Below, in pieces: positions 1 through 8,451 of a stretch of 64,000 bases of DNA. A program made the position numbers and the translations under genes. The stretch spans positions 2,666,001-2,730,000 of the forward strand of contig CAVWRA010000006.1 of the NCBI GenBank assembly GCA_963757265.1. Reading direction: 5' to 3'. Each line of letters opens with the position of its first letter. Position 1 is the stretch's first letter. This stretch comes from CAIVVT01 sp963757265. Its GTDB lineage: Bacteria > Acidobacteriota > Terriglobia > Bryobacterales > Bryobacteraceae. The notes beneath the pieces were generated by a model. It did not search any database, was not told where the DNA came from, and saw only the letters and a program-made list of their open reading frames with translations.

Positions 1-2481
1 TGGCAGATTGTGTCGTCCTACGACCTGCTGTGGCTGCTGAAACGGACCCAGTATCTGTGCTACGCCCTGCTGCCCGTGTGCTGGCTCTTCCTGTTACTCG
101 ATTACCGGGGTGATCTGGGCCGGCGAAGCTACGCGCTGCTGGCCGTGGCGCTGGTCATGCCGGTGGTGACGGTGCTATTGGTCTGGACCAACGGCTGGCA
201 CCACCTGGTGTACCAGGCGTTCGAACCTTACACGCACAACGGGCTGCGGCTGCTCCGCGCCAGCCGCGGGCCGTGGTTCTACCTCCATTTCGGTTACTCC
301 GCGGTATTCAGCGCGGGATGCGCGCTGACGCTGCTGCAGTTCATCCTGCCCGGGTCGAAGCAATACCTGCTGCGGCTCGGCATGTACTTGTTCGCCATCG
401 CCCTGCCGGCCACCACGGCGATCCTGTTTGAGAACGACCTGGGGCCGATTCGCGGCTTCGACTTCACGCCGCTCGGATTGACGGTATGCGCCGCCCTTCT
501 GACCGTCGGGCTGGGGCGATTCCGGCTGTTCGACATGGTGCCGATCGTCTACGACCAGGTGGTCCGGCAACTGCCCGATCCGGTACTGGTGGTGGACCTC
601 GAAGGTCGCGTGCTGACCAGCAACCCGGCGGCGGCGGCGCTGCTGGGCCAGGAGATTTCGACTCCGGGGCGGCGGCTGGTCAATCAGGCCCTGCTGGCCG
701 AGTCAACGCGAACCGTCAACCTGGCCGCGTTGGGGCCGCCGGGCACGGAGATCGAAATCGAACAGAACGGCGCGCGGCGCCGGTTCCGCGTCTCCGTGAC
801 GCCGCTGCGGGTCCGCGCTTTCTTCGAGCTGGGGCGGATTTTCGTTTTCCGGGAGACCACCCAGGACCGCCTGGCGCAGCTCACGCTGGAGGAGTCGCGC
901 CTTACGGCGATCGAGGCCAATCGCGCCAAGAGCGAGTTTCTGGCCGTGATGAGCCACGAGCTGCGGACGCCGCTGAACGCGGTGATCGGCAGCTCCAGCC
1001 TGTTGATGGATACGCAGCTCGACATGGCCCAGCGCGAATACGCGGGGATGATCCGCAGCTCGAGCCAGAGCCTACTGCGGGTGATCAACGACATTCTCGA
1101 TCTGAGCAAGATCGAAGCCGGCCGGATGACGCTGGAGCACATCGACTTCGATCTGCGGTCGGCGATCGAGGACTGCATGGAGATGGTGCTGCCGGCGGCG
1201 CTGCGCAAGGGGCTGGAAGTGGTTCTGGACTTCGCGCCGGAATGCGGCGGGATGTTCCAGGGCGACCCGGCGCGCATCCGGCAGATTCTGATCAACTTTC
1301 TTTCCAACGCGGCGAAGTTCACCGATCACGGCTCCATCCGCGTGGAGGTCTGCAAGGCTCCGCCGGCCGAAGGCCGTGCTGCCGGCGACGCCATGGACGT
1401 TCTCCTGGCGGTCGAGGACACCGGTGTGGGCATCGAGCCGGCCTCGCTGCCGTACATCTTCGAGAGCTTCCGCCAGGCCGACGCGTCCACGACCCGGCGC
1501 TTCGGGGGCACTGGCCTGGGTCTGGCCATCTGTCGCAAATTGTCGGAGCTGATGGGCGGAGAGATCGATTGCCGGAGCGAACCGGGGAAAGGCAGCCGTT
1601 TCTGGTGCCGTTTCCCGCTGCAGCCTTCGGCACCCCGGCCGGCGCCGCCGCCAGCCGGTCTGTATGGCGTCGTGATGCATCCCGGAGCCAGCCGCGACCG
1701 TCTGGCCGGCGTGCTCCGGGAACTGGGCGCCGAAGTGGCGTGTGTTTCCGCGGCCGAGGAGATCGACCCCGATGTGGCGGCGGCGTTCGCCGTCTGGATC
1801 GTCGATTGGAAGCACCCGCTGTTCGAAACCTGGGGTGGACCGGGCGTCTGGTGCCGGGCCGTCCGGGCGCAGCGCCGGGCGGCGCGGATCGCCGCGCTGG
1901 GCCGGCTCGAGGAGACCGACCGGGAGGCGGCGCGCGAGGCCGGCGTGATCGCCTTCTTGGACGAGCCCTGGCTGGTGAGCCGGCTGCGCGCCATGCTGGC
2001 CGCCCAGCAACCGATCGCGCCCGCGGCCGGGCTCGACGGCGTGGCGCCGGCGCGGGCCCGCGCGCCGCGCATTCTTCTGGCCGAGGACAACGCCGTCAAT
2101 CGCCGCATCGCCACGCTGATGCTGGCTGATCTCCAGGCCCGGCTGGAGACCGCGCTCAACGGCCGGGAGGCGGTCACGCTGGTGGCCAACGCGCCCTACG
2201 ACCTGATTCTGATGGACCTGCAAATGCCCGAAATGGGCGGCATCGAGGCCACCCGGGCCATCCGCCGCATCGAGGCCGCGACCAGCCGCGTCCGCGCGCC
2301 GATCTGCGCACTGACTGCGGGCGTGTTGAACAACGAACGCGACCACTGCCTGGAGGCCGGCATGGACGATTTCCTGGCCAAGCCGATCATGAAGGCGCAG
2401 TTGCTGGAAGTGTGCCGGCGCTGGCTCGCCGGGCGCGTGGACGGCGGCCCGCGGCAGTCCTCGGCCGGCGGTTCCAACTGA
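1..2481 (+). CDS. Hybrid sensor histidine kinase/response regulator (5' partial)
   Basis: The frame is open from the first base, and a GTG at 10 is only the first start codon visible. The protein enters mid-way through a multi-helix membrane region (about residues 1-170) that resembles the 7TM N-terminal domain of histidine kinases, so the true start is probably upstream of the window. A PAS-like segment follows (about 185-285). The H-box reads MSHELRTPLN with the phospho-accepting His at about residue 316. The HATPase domain has an N-box (NFLSNAAKF) and glycine-rich boxes (DTGVGIEP, GGTGLGL). Residues 550-670 look like a degenerate receiver. A canonical receiver follows (AEDNAVNRR, phospho-acceptor Asp in LMDLQMPEM near residue 736, conserved Lys in AKPI). 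The inferred role is an inner-membrane sensor with internal phosphorelay; the signal is unknown. The membrane sensor type is inferred from hydrophobicity only. Confidence 0.93.
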   Translation, partial: WQIVSSYDLLWLLKRTQYLCYALLPVCWLFLLLDYRGDLGRRSYALLAVALVMPVVTVLLVWTNGWHHLVYQAFEPYTHNGLRLLRASRGPWFYLHFGYSAVFSAGCALTLLQFILPGSKQYLLRLGMYLFAIALPATTAILFENDLGPIRGFDFTPLGLTVCAALLTVGLGRFRLFDMVPIVYDQVVRQLPDPVLVVDLEGRVLTSNPAAAALLGQEISTPGRRLVNQALLAESTRTVNLAALGPPGTEIEIEQNGARRRFRVSVTPLRVRAFFELGRIFVFRETTQDRLAQLTLEESRLTAIEANRAKSEFLAVMSHELRTPLNAVIGSSSLLMDTQLDMAQREYAGMIRSSSQSLLRVINDILDLSKIEAGRMTLEHIDFDLRSAIEDCMEMVLPAALRKGLEVVLDFAPECGGMFQGDPARIRQILINFLSNAAKFTDHGSIRVEVCKAPPAEGRAAGDAMDVLLAVEDTGVGIEPASLPYIFESFRQADASTTRRFGGTGLGLAICRKLSELMGGEIDCRSEPGKGSRFWCRFPLQPSAPRPAPPPAGLYGVVMHPGASRDRLAGVLRELGAEVACVSAAEEIDPDVAAAFAVWIVDWKHPLFETWGGPGVWCRAVRAQRRAARIAALGRLEETDREAAREAGVIAFLDEPWLVSRLRAMLAAQQPIAPAAGLDGVAPARARAPRILLAEDNAVNRRIATLMLADLQARLETALNGREAVTLVANAPYDLILMDLQMPEMGGIEATRAIRRIEAATSRVRAPICALTAGVLNNERDHCLEAGMDDFLAKPIMKAQLLEVCRRWLAGRVDGGPRQSSAGGSN

Positions 2482-2598
2482 GGACCCGCGCTCGAGCCTC
2501 CGCCGGGCGAGTGGCGCGCTTCCATGGCGGGCGCGCATTCGGACCGGGCAGCTTGCCGCCGCGCCTGAATCAGGCCCCTGTTCCACGCAGACAAAGAT

Positions 2599-2629
2599 AG
2601 GCCGGGCGGCTTGCGGCAACGCCCGGCCT
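2599..2629. terminator. Hairpin between convergent genes
   Basis: A 10-bp GC-rich stem (2599-2608 pairs with 2620-2629) with a loop of about 11 nt lies between the convergent kinase and molybdopterin-fold genes. No long T-run follows on either strand, so termination efficiency is uncertain. The rest of 2482-2691 shows nothing recognisable. Confidence 0.5.
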
Positions 2630-2691
2630 TAGGAAATCCCGCCGTCCAAGGAGGAGGAGATACACCCAATATGGCGGCGGGAAGGGGAAAT

Positions 2692-3663
2692 CTACGCCAG
2701 CAGTCCTCCCAGGCCGAGACCCGATATCTCCCATCCGGAGACCCGGTATCTCGACAGCATCGGCGGCAGCACCAGGTCCACGATATTCTGCCGGGGCGAG
2801 CGGAAGCAGGCCGGGGCGGAAACGATCGGGACGTCGTCCTTATAACCGAGCAGGAGCAGGTTGCCGGGCTCGACCGGGGCCATGAAACGCTCAATGTGAC
2901 ATCCGATGCGCACCATGGCGCGGCCAACGGCGTCTTCCGGGCCGGCCGGCGCCGTGGTGGAGGCTACTAAGATCGCCGTGGGCCGGTAGCCCAGCATGCG
3001 GTCGAGCGCCTCGGCGGCGTGCCTTTCATCCTCGATGCAATGCAGCGCGAAGCGGCGCAAACCCGCGAAGCGCTCGATCTTCTCGCGCACCACCGGCTCG
3101 AGCTGCTGGCGCGCCTTTTCTCCGCTGGTCGGATCGCAGTACAACACGCCCAGCGAGGCCGAGCGCACCGGCCGGGCCTGCAGCAGCGGGCCGCGCTCCT
3201 TGAGCATCGACAGCATCGTTTCGAGCTGTTGGGAGGGCACCGCGAACGGCGCGCTTTTCACCGTGGCGGCGCGCACTCCCGTAGTGACGTAGCTGTAGTT
3301 GGGCAAAGTGGCGATCGCCACGCTCGAGGTGCAGTTCAACTGGCGCAGCAACTCGTCGTCCACCAGCACGCACGCCGGCTCCGTGGCCACCAGATTGGCC
3401 CGCCCTCCGGGTGCGGGCCGGATCTCGAGCGAGCCGCAACCGGCCGCGGCCGCCATCTGCAGCACCGCGTCGTCCTCCGAAATCTCGCCCGCCTCCAGTT
3501 CGGCCACCCACACTTTGCTCAGCCCCTCCGTGACCAGCAATCGCACGTCCTCATTGGTCAACTGGTGCCCTTTGGCCAGGAGCTTCTTTCCGCTGGGGCG
3601 GAAGATCGTGCTGCACAGGAAACGCCCGGTCGCTTGTTGGATATCGACGGTTAGGGCTCGCAT
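2692..3663 (-). CDS. Molybdopterin-binding (MoeA/MogA-like) domain protein
   Basis: The protein has 323 residues. The C-terminal half (about 170-320) reads like the MoaB/Mog fold found in MoeA-type proteins: alternating strands and helices with ILVASTTAPAGPEDAVGRAM, then PGNLLLLGY and VPIVSAPACFRSP. The last stretch corresponds to the loop that contacts the pterin phosphate in this family. The N-terminal part (TGRFLCSTIFRPSGKKLLAKGH) resembles the opening segment of MobA/MoeA-like fusion proteins. The likely role is molybdenum-cofactor binding or handling. It is not adjacent to other moa/moe genes, and the modCB transporter genes lie about 36 kb away. No signal peptide is seen, so it should be cytoplasmic. 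Enzymatic activity cannot be assigned; a regulatory or incomplete MoeA homologue is possible. Confidence 0.72.
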   Translation of the reverse strand: MRALTVDIQQATGRFLCSTIFRPSGKKLLAKGHQLTNEDVRLLVTEGLSKVWVAELEAGEISEDDAVLQMAAAAGCGSLEIRPAPGGRANLVATEPACVLVDDELLRQLNCTSSVAIATLPNYSYVTTGVRAATVKSAPFAVPSQQLETMLSMLKERGPLLQARPVRSASLGVLYCDPTSGEKARQQLEPVVREKIERFAGLRRFALHCIEDERHAAEALDRMLGYRPTAILVASTTAPAGPEDAVGRAMVRIGCHIERFMAPVEPGNLLLLGYKDDVPIVSAPACFRSPRQNIVDLVLPPMLSRYRVSGWEISGLGLGGLLA

Positions 3664-3831
3664 CGCGGCTCTCTTTACCCCTCCACTGAGTCAGTGCGGC
3701 ATTGGGCCAAGTTTCTCATTTCAGGTGCTCTGAAACTTCCGGTGAATGGCCGATAATCTTGTCCTAATGGGCGTGAAATTAGCAGGAAATCCGCGCCCCG
3801 CGTCCACTCAATCCGTGCTCGATCAGGGGCC

Positions 3832-4101
3832 CTAGGGCCTGCTCACGCTACCCGGACGGTGGCGACGGGAGCCGGTTTTTCCGAGTTCCAGGAGCGAGGA
3901 GCGACGCATACCCGGCGTCTGCGAGCGACGAGCGACGCCGAAATCGGGAAAACCGGCCCCGTCCCTGCGGGTTGCGGCGAAAACCGCCTCAGCCTTCGTT
4001 GTCGTCCTCGCCTTGGAGTGGCCAAAGCATCGTCCTCCGCCTTGCCTGAGGCGCTTTTCGCGCGCAACGCCATCCGTTCGGGTAGCGTGAACAGGCCCTA
4101 G
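3832..4101. mobile_element. 270-bp MITE-like element with 28-bp terminal inverted repeats
   Basis: The left end (3832-3859) and right end (4074-4101) are inverted repeats matching at 26 of 28 positions; each starts CTAGGGCCTG and continues into an ACGCTACCCG block. Both ends carry CTAG, which could be a target duplication or part of the repeat. The interior has smaller complementary blocks (GGTTTTTCCGAG-type and CGGGAAAACC-type) but no credible gene. The stop codon of the neighbouring GNAT gene lies inside the right CTAG. It looks like a non-autonomous element mobilised in trans; the source transposase is unknown. The flanking 3664-3831 holds no recognisable gene. Confidence 0.75.
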
Positions 4102-4706
4102 TTGCGGCGCGTCGCGGGGAGTTGGATCAGGCCGGTTTCCAGAGGCGCCGCATGCAGCAGGGAAGCGTTTGGCTTGAGCAGCTTGACGACGGCAATCTCA
4201 TCGCACGCCTGGAATTTCGGGCAACGCAGACAATCTTTCCACGCTTTAAGCGGTAATTCTCCGCGTTCCACCTCGTGGTAGCCCATTTTTGCGAAAAATC
4301 CAGGTACATATGTGAACGCAAATACGACATCCAGGTCGTATTCCCGCGCTTCGCGCTCCAGGGCGTCCATCAGCGCCTGGCCGGCTCCGCTGCCCTGGCA
4401 GGCCGGGTCCACGGCCAGCGAGCGCACCTCGGCGATCGTCGGAGCGTAAAAATGCAACCCGGCGCAGCCGCTGATGAGGCCGCCGTCGAGCACGATCGTG
4501 AAGTCCCGGATCCCCTCGGAAAGCTCGAATTCAGTGCGCGGCAGCATGATCCCGTCGCGGGCGAAGCCGTTGATCAGCCGGATCATCGCTGCAATGTCGC
4601 TCATCCTTGCTTTACGCAATACGCGGTCGGCCTGGCGCACGGGGCAGTCGGTCTCGAGTTGAACTCCGTCGGTCTTCCGTTGACCGCTGTCGCTCGGGGA
4701 TTTCAT
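4098..4706 (-). CDS. N-acetylglutamate synthase-like GNAT acetyltransferase (argA-type)
   Basis: This is a GNAT-fold protein of about 202 residues. The acetyl-CoA-binding motif A appears as VRSLAVDPACQGSGAGQALM (about residues 115-134), preceded by the beta-strand ISGCAGLHF. The region FAFTYVPGFFAKMGYHEVER is typical of the short GNAT-type N-acetylglutamate synthases. It is the last gene of argC-argB-GNAT read leftward, and its ATG overlaps the argB stop by 4 nt (ATGA), implying translational coupling. From context it should acetylate glutamate with acetyl-CoA, the first step of arginine synthesis, in the cytoplasm. Residues before MSDIAAMIR (first about 34) are not family-like, so an internal start near 4604 is possible, although the ATGA overlap favours the longer form. 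The stop codon lies inside the end of an inverted-repeat element. Confidence 0.85.
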   Translation of the reverse strand: MKSPSDSGQRKTDGVQLETDCPVRQADRVLRKARMSDIAAMIRLINGFARDGIMLPRTEFELSEGIRDFTIVLDGGLISGCAGLHFYAPTIAEVRSLAVDPACQGSGAGQALMDALEREAREYDLDVVFAFTYVPGFFAKMGYHEVERGELPLKAWKDCLRCPKFQACDEIAVVKLLKPNASLLHAAPLETGLIQLPATRRN

Positions 4707-5491
4707 ACCCCCTCCTCCGGGACCAGCGCCGTGCCGGGCGCCGCCTCCTGCCGCGCCGAAAGCAGCCGCGCCAGGACCTCCGGCTCCGCGCCGGCCGCAA
4801 TCCGCACCTCTCCCACGCCGCGCTCCAGGGCATCGCAGGCCGCTTCCAGCTTGGCCTGCATCCCGCCGCTGGCGATGCCCGTCTCAATCAATGTCCGGGC
4901 CTGCGAAGGCGCCAGCCGCGGGATCACCTCGCCGCCGGCTCCCTTGACCCCGGCAATGTCGGTCAGGAACAGCAGCTTCTGAGCCTTCCAGGCCCACGCG
5001 CAGGCCACCGCCATCTGGTCGGCGTTGACATTGAAAACCTCGCCCTGTTCGCCGCCCGCGACGCACGCCACCACGGGCAGGAAGCCGCCCCCGACCAGCA
5101 CGTCCAGCAGGCGGCCGTTGGCGTGCGTGACACGGCCCACCGCGCCCAGCGCCGGCCTCAGCGGCCGTGCCACAGCCAGACCGCCGTCGATGCCGCTGAT
5201 GCCCACGGCCGGCGCGCCGGCCGCCAGCAGCACTCCCACAAGCTGCTTATTCACGCTGCCGGCGTATACCTTCAGCAGCGCATCAACAACCTCCGGCGTG
5301 GTGACCCTCAGGCCGTCCATGAATCTGCTCTCGACGCCTCGCGCGGCCAGATAGCGGGTCATCTGCTTGCCGCCGCCGTGCACGATCACCGCGCTCACGC
5401 CGGCCGGGAGGGCGGCGATCTGCGCGGCGATGGAGGCGCACAGCACGGCGTCGTCCAGCAGGCTGCCGCCGAGCTTGATCAGGACTTTCAT
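4703..5491 (-). CDS. argB: Acetylglutamate kinase
   Basis: The protein has 262 residues, normal for the family. It opens KVLIKLGGSLLDD (the phosphate-binding start of the amino-acid kinase fold), continues with VIVHGGGKQ and the glutamate-contacting segment FMDGLRVTTPEVVDAL, then VNADQMAV and KLLFLTDIAGV near the nucleotide site. It phosphorylates N-acetylglutamate with ATP, the second step of arginine biosynthesis. It overlaps argC upstream by 4 nt and the GNAT gene downstream by 4 nt, so the three are one translationally coupled operon transcribed leftward. There is no N-terminal extension of the kind associated with arginine feedback in some hexameric enzymes, so feedback sensitivity cannot be judged. 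Confidence 0.96.
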   Translation of the reverse strand: MKVLIKLGGSLLDDAVLCASIAAQIAALPAGVSAVIVHGGGKQMTRYLAARGVESRFMDGLRVTTPEVVDALLKVYAGSVNKQLVGVLLAAGAPAVGISGIDGGLAVARPLRPALGAVGRVTHANGRLLDVLVGGGFLPVVACVAGGEQGEVFNVNADQMAVACAWAWKAQKLLFLTDIAGVKGAGGEVIPRLAPSQARTLIETGIASGGMQAKLEAACDALERGVGEVRIAAGAEPEVLARLLSARQEAAPGTALVPEEGV

Positions 5492-6555
5492 GCCAGCCCT
5501 TCCGTCTCCGGGAAGCCCAGCATCAGGTTCATGTTCTGCACCGCCTGGCCGGCCGCGCCCTTGCCCAGGTTGTCGATCGCCGCCACGACCACCGCGCGCC
5601 GCGAGCCGGCGTCAAACGACAGGCCGATGTCGCAGAAATTGGTGTAGTTCACCTCGTGCAGGTCGGGCACGCTCCCCGCGGCGTACAGCCGCACGAACGG
5701 TTCCTTCGCGTAGGCCTTCTGGTAGACGCCCACGAGCTCATCCGCCGTGGCCACGCCCTGGGCGCGGAAGTAAATTGTCTCCAGGATCCCGCGCTCCATC
5801 GGCACCAGCTGCGCCGTGAAGCTGAACTCGGCCTCGTCGAGGCCTGAATTCAGCAGCACTTCGGGCACGTGCCGATGGTTGAAAATCGAGTACGCCGAGA
5901 GGTTCCCCGCCACTTCGCAGAAGCTCGTTTTGAGGGCCGGTTTGCGGCCCGCGCCGCTCACGCCCGATTTCGCGTCGCAAACGATGCCGCAGGCCCGGTC
6001 GATCACGCCCGCCTGAAGGAGCGGCCGCAGCGCCAGGTTGGCCGCGGTGGGATAACAGCCCGGATTGGAGAGCAGCCGCGCGCCGGGGATCCGCGCGCGG
6101 TAGAACTCCGGCAGCCCGTACACCGCCTCGGCCAGCAGGCCGGGTTGCGTGTGCGGCTCCTTGTACCAGCGCAAATAGTTCTCAGCCGTGCGTAAACGAA
6201 AAGCCCCGCTCAGGTCCACTACCCGGATGCCGCGCGCCAGCAGGGCCGGAGCCAGCTCCATCGAGACGTCCGCCGGCGTGGCCAGAAAAACCAGCGCCAA
6301 TCCCGCCTCGGATGCTGCCTCCGCCGTGGCCGGAATGCGCGGCGCGCCCGGCCGGCCCAGCGGGCGCAACTCCGGCGCCGCGTCCTGGCGGTGCTCCATC
6401 AGCCACGGCTCCACTCGGGCGTGTGTCGCGAGAATCCGCTGCAGCTCCAGCCCGCTGTAACCTCTGAAGCCCACAACGCCCACCCGGACGGACTTCGTCC
6501 GCCCCGTTTGACTCTTGGCGGGACCTGCGGCGCCTGATTGGGCTGGCGTGGGCAT
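5488..6555 (-). CDS. argC: N-acetyl-gamma-glutamyl-phosphate reductase
   Basis: The NADP-binding Rossmann start is VRVGVVGFRGYSGLEL (from about residue 23). The catalytic cysteine sits in LLSNPGCYPTAANLAL, and the C-terminal domain contains FTAQLVPMERGILETIYF. About 355 residues is normal. The enzyme reduces N-acetylglutamyl phosphate to the semialdehyde, the third step of arginine synthesis. It is the first gene of the leftward argC-argB-GNAT operon. The first 22 residues are not family-like; they may be a real extension, or translation may start at the GTG or Val codons near 6490. An inverted repeat 34-53 nt upstream of the annotated ATG is a candidate operator. Confidence 0.95.
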   Translation of the reverse strand: MPTPAQSGAAGPAKSQTGRTKSVRVGVVGFRGYSGLELQRILATHARVEPWLMEHRQDAAPELRPLGRPGAPRIPATAEAASEAGLALVFLATPADVSMELAPALLARGIRVVDLSGAFRLRTAENYLRWYKEPHTQPGLLAEAVYGLPEFYRARIPGARLLSNPGCYPTAANLALRPLLQAGVIDRACGIVCDAKSGVSGAGRKPALKTSFCEVAGNLSAYSIFNHRHVPEVLLNSGLDEAEFSFTAQLVPMERGILETIYFRAQGVATADELVGVYQKAYAKEPFVRLYAAGSVPDLHEVNYTNFCDIGLSFDAGSRRAVVVAAIDNLGKGAAGQAVQNMNLMLGFPETEGLA

Positions 6556-6588
6556 GGCGACGGGGCGATCCTCTTGGTTTTCGGTTAA

Positions 6589-6608
6589 TTATTCAATCCT
6601 ATGAATAA
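6589..6608. promoter_or_regulatory. Perfect inverted repeat upstream of argC (ArgR-like operator candidate)
   Basis: TTATTCA, a 6-nt spacer ATCCTA, then TGAATAA form a perfect 7-bp inverted repeat in an AT-rich patch within otherwise GC-rich DNA. It lies 34-53 nt upstream of the argC start and overlaps plausible -10 hexamers for leftward transcription. The half-site TGAATAA resembles that of ArgR/AhrC boxes, although the half-site order differs from the classical box. The regulator is inferred. Confidence 0.45.
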
Positions 6609-6654
6609 ATATACCATTTCGCGGCCCGGCCCGCAGCGATTTTCGAGAGCGGCC

Positions 6655-7191
6655 CTATTTTTGTTCGGCCACGGACTTTTCGGCCAGCTCTCCCAGGAAC
6701 GGCAGCCGGACCATCTCGCCGTGCCGCGTCTTGATGAGCAGGAAGACGCCCAGAACGATCAACCCCAACTCGAGCAGGTCAACGAGCCCTTTCGTCACGT
6801 GACTGTGCGCCACGATTGGCGAAAAAACCCAGTCCATAATCAGCCACACGACGAAGACGTACAACCCCTGAAAGGCGTGGAAACGCACGTCGCGGCTGTG
6901 GCGGAAGCGTTGCCCGGCGAGCACGATGATGCTGAAAATCCAGCCCACGAAGGGGATGTAGCACAGGCCGGCGACGTGGTTGTCCGATTGGCCGGCCAGG
7001 AACTCCTTGTGGGGGCGCGGGAGCGGGCCCGCGCCTGGCGGAGGCGGCGCGAACGACGCCCCAGCCGGCGGCACGAACCCTGGAGCAGCAGCCCCGGAGC
7101 CCGCCTGCGCGCCGCGCTGGTGCGCGCCGCACCGGGCGCAGAACACATCCCCATCGCCGACCTGGGTGCCGCACTGTGTGCAGAAGGCCAT
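6655..7191 (-). CDS. Zinc-ribbon membrane protein (DUF4870/Tic20-like)
   Basis: The N terminus carries a zinc ribbon with two CxxC pairs (FCTQCG and FCARCG, about residues 3-23). A Pro/Gly/Ala-rich linker of roughly 45 residues follows. The C-terminal half is a small membrane domain with three hydrophobic segments (LCYIPFVGWIFSIIVLA, GLYVFVVWLIMDWVF, LLELGLIVLGVFLLI) and the RFHAFQGLYVF motif typical of DUF4870/Tic20-like proteins. The function is unknown; zinc-ribbon/membrane fusions of this type are common in bacteria. It is monocistronic, with its start about 190 bp from the next gene on the other strand. No regulatory signal is evident. Confidence 0.75.
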   Translation of the reverse strand: MAFCTQCGTQVGDGDVFCARCGAHQRGAQAGSGAAAPGFVPPAGASFAPPPPGAGPLPRPHKEFLAGQSDNHVAGLCYIPFVGWIFSIIVLAGQRFRHSRDVRFHAFQGLYVFVVWLIMDWVFSPIVAHSHVTKGLVDLLELGLIVLGVFLLIKTRHGEMVRLPFLGELAEKSVAEQK

Positions 7192-7387
7192 TCCGCTTTT
7201 CCCGTAGTCTACTACGAGAAAAGCGCTTGCGTTTGTTCCATATGCCTGAATGCAGGCTCAGCTGTCGCAGCCGGCTGCCGCGAACCGGGAGGTGGGCCCG
7301 CGGCCAGTGTGCTTGGAATTCGGCCTTCCCTGTTTTTTCGCTCTTGACGACCACCCTTAGAATGGTTCAGGGCCCGTGAGGCCGCTC

Positions 7388-7729
7388 ATGGCGTTCCTGC
7401 GAGAAGTCCTGAGAGCCGGGTGTGCGCTGCTCATCGTCGCCTTGAGCGCCGTTGTGGCGTGGAAGCTCGTGCGCGCCGGGCTGCGTCGGGGTGGTTGGAG
7501 GGGCCTCTGGGATCGGTTCGCACGCGCGGGGCCGCTGGACGGGCAGATGGGGCTGATCAGCGTCGCCGTGGCGCTGCTGGCTCTCGTCCGGTCGCTGCGC
7601 GCGGCCGGGAGCGGCGCGCTGCCGCCGGTCCCGCCACTGGCCCTGGCTGTGGTTGGCATCAGCAATCTCGTCTGGCTGGGCAGCCTGGTTCGGAGGCGGC
7701 TGCGGCGCGCGGACCACGGCTTGAACTGA
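7388..7729 (+). CDS. Small membrane protein, unknown function
   Basis: This is about 113 residues with a hydrophobic N-terminal helix (VLRAGCALLIVALSAVVAW), a basic loop, and two further hydrophobic segments (GLISVAVALLALV, PPLALAVVGISNLVWLG) ending in an Arg-rich tail. The ATG at 7388 is chosen because a GAGG sits 6 nt upstream; a GTG at 7376 is an alternative. It lies 31 nt upstream of another membrane-protein gene on the same strand, so the two may be co-transcribed. No family is recognised. Confidence 0.55.
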   Translation: MAFLREVLRAGCALLIVALSAVVAWKLVRAGLRRGGWRGLWDRFARAGPLDGQMGLISVAVALLALVRSLRAAGSGALPPVPPLALAVVGISNLVWLGSLVRRRLRRADHGLN

Positions 7730-7760
7730 ATGCGATTGGAATAAAACGGGGGAAGATGCA

Positions 7761-8279
7761 ATGGAAATGTTCTGGAGAAACCTGATTCGTGGCGTGCTGG
7801 TTGTCGTCGGCCTGGCGCCCATCATCGTCGTGACTTATTTCGCGCTCTTTCGCGGCCTGACCAAGGAGGCCTTGATGCTGCTGGTGGGCGCCGAGCTGGC
7901 GACCCTGTTGTTCTCTTTCGGTCTGGTCGTGCTGCACGCCATCGTCACTGACCAGATCCGCATCGACTACATCCTCAACGAACGGTCCGGCGAGGCCAGC
8001 GTCTCCCGCTTTCAGCTCCTGATCTTCACCTTCACCATCGCCCTCACCTTGGTCTACCTGACGCTATGCGGCAACGGCCAATTCCCGGCCATACCCAATC
8101 AGGTCCTGATCCTGCTCGGCATCAGCGCGTCAACCTATGGCGTCGGCAAAGGCCTGCAATTGGGCCTCGGCGGCTCCTCGGCCGCTCCCAAGGCTCCGCC
8201 CGCGCCGGGCTCCGGCGCCGCGCCGCAACCCCCCGCGGCCCCGTCCCCGGGTGCGGGTGGCAATTCAACGAACGATTAA
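7761..8279 (+). CDS. Membrane protein with Pro/Ala-rich tail, unknown function
   Basis: The protein has 172 residues. Hydrophobic segments lie at about residues 8-30 (IRGVLVVVGLAPIIVVTYFA), 38-60 and 90-105, and another stretch (ILLGISASTYGVGKGLQLGL) precedes a C-terminal tail rich in Pro and Ala. A run of five G and an A lies 7 nt before the ATG and serves as ribosome-binding site. The stop codon TAA at 8277 is also the first three bases of a dispersed repeat element, so the present C terminus may have been set by that insertion. No family assignment. Confidence 0.6.
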   Translation: MEMFWRNLIRGVLVVVGLAPIIVVTYFALFRGLTKEALMLLVGAELATLLFSFGLVVLHAIVTDQIRIDYILNERSGEASVSRFQLLIFTFTIALTLVYLTLCGNGQFPAIPNQVLILLGISASTYGVGKGLQLGLGGSSAAPKAPPAPGSGAAPQPPAAPSPGAGGNSTND

Positions 8280-8436
8280 CCCGGATGTTGCACCGCGATC
8301 GCAGCGAGGCGCGATGAGAGGGCTGCAGATACGAGGCGCGCGACGGGCGCCGCCCGCAGGCGTACTTGGCGGTACGTCGAGGACGGCGACGGAGCGCAAC
8401 GAAGTAGATGCGGCCCTATCGCGCGCCCTGCCGACA
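8277..8436. mobile_element. Dispersed inverted-repeat element, copy 1 (right end lost)
   Basis: The sequence begins TAACCCGGATGTTGCACC and carries the same blocks as copies at 13896-14078 (opposite orientation) and 21438-21670: ATCGCAGCGAGGCGCGATGA, a GCCCGCAGGCGTACT block, ACGTCGAGGAC and GTAGATG.GGCCCTATCGC. The matching right terminal repeat is missing, so this copy is truncated or decayed. It fills the gap between a membrane-protein gene and a GH20-like gene. No ORF in it is credible. Confidence 0.75.
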
Positions 8437-8451
8437 GACGCGCCGCCCGGT

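Noticed and set aside
1072..2619. Long minus-strand open frame under the sensor kinase
   Set aside because: It is antisense to a clear kinase/receiver protein; high GC leaves opposite frames open. The residues are Arg/Ala/Gly-rich with no family motif.
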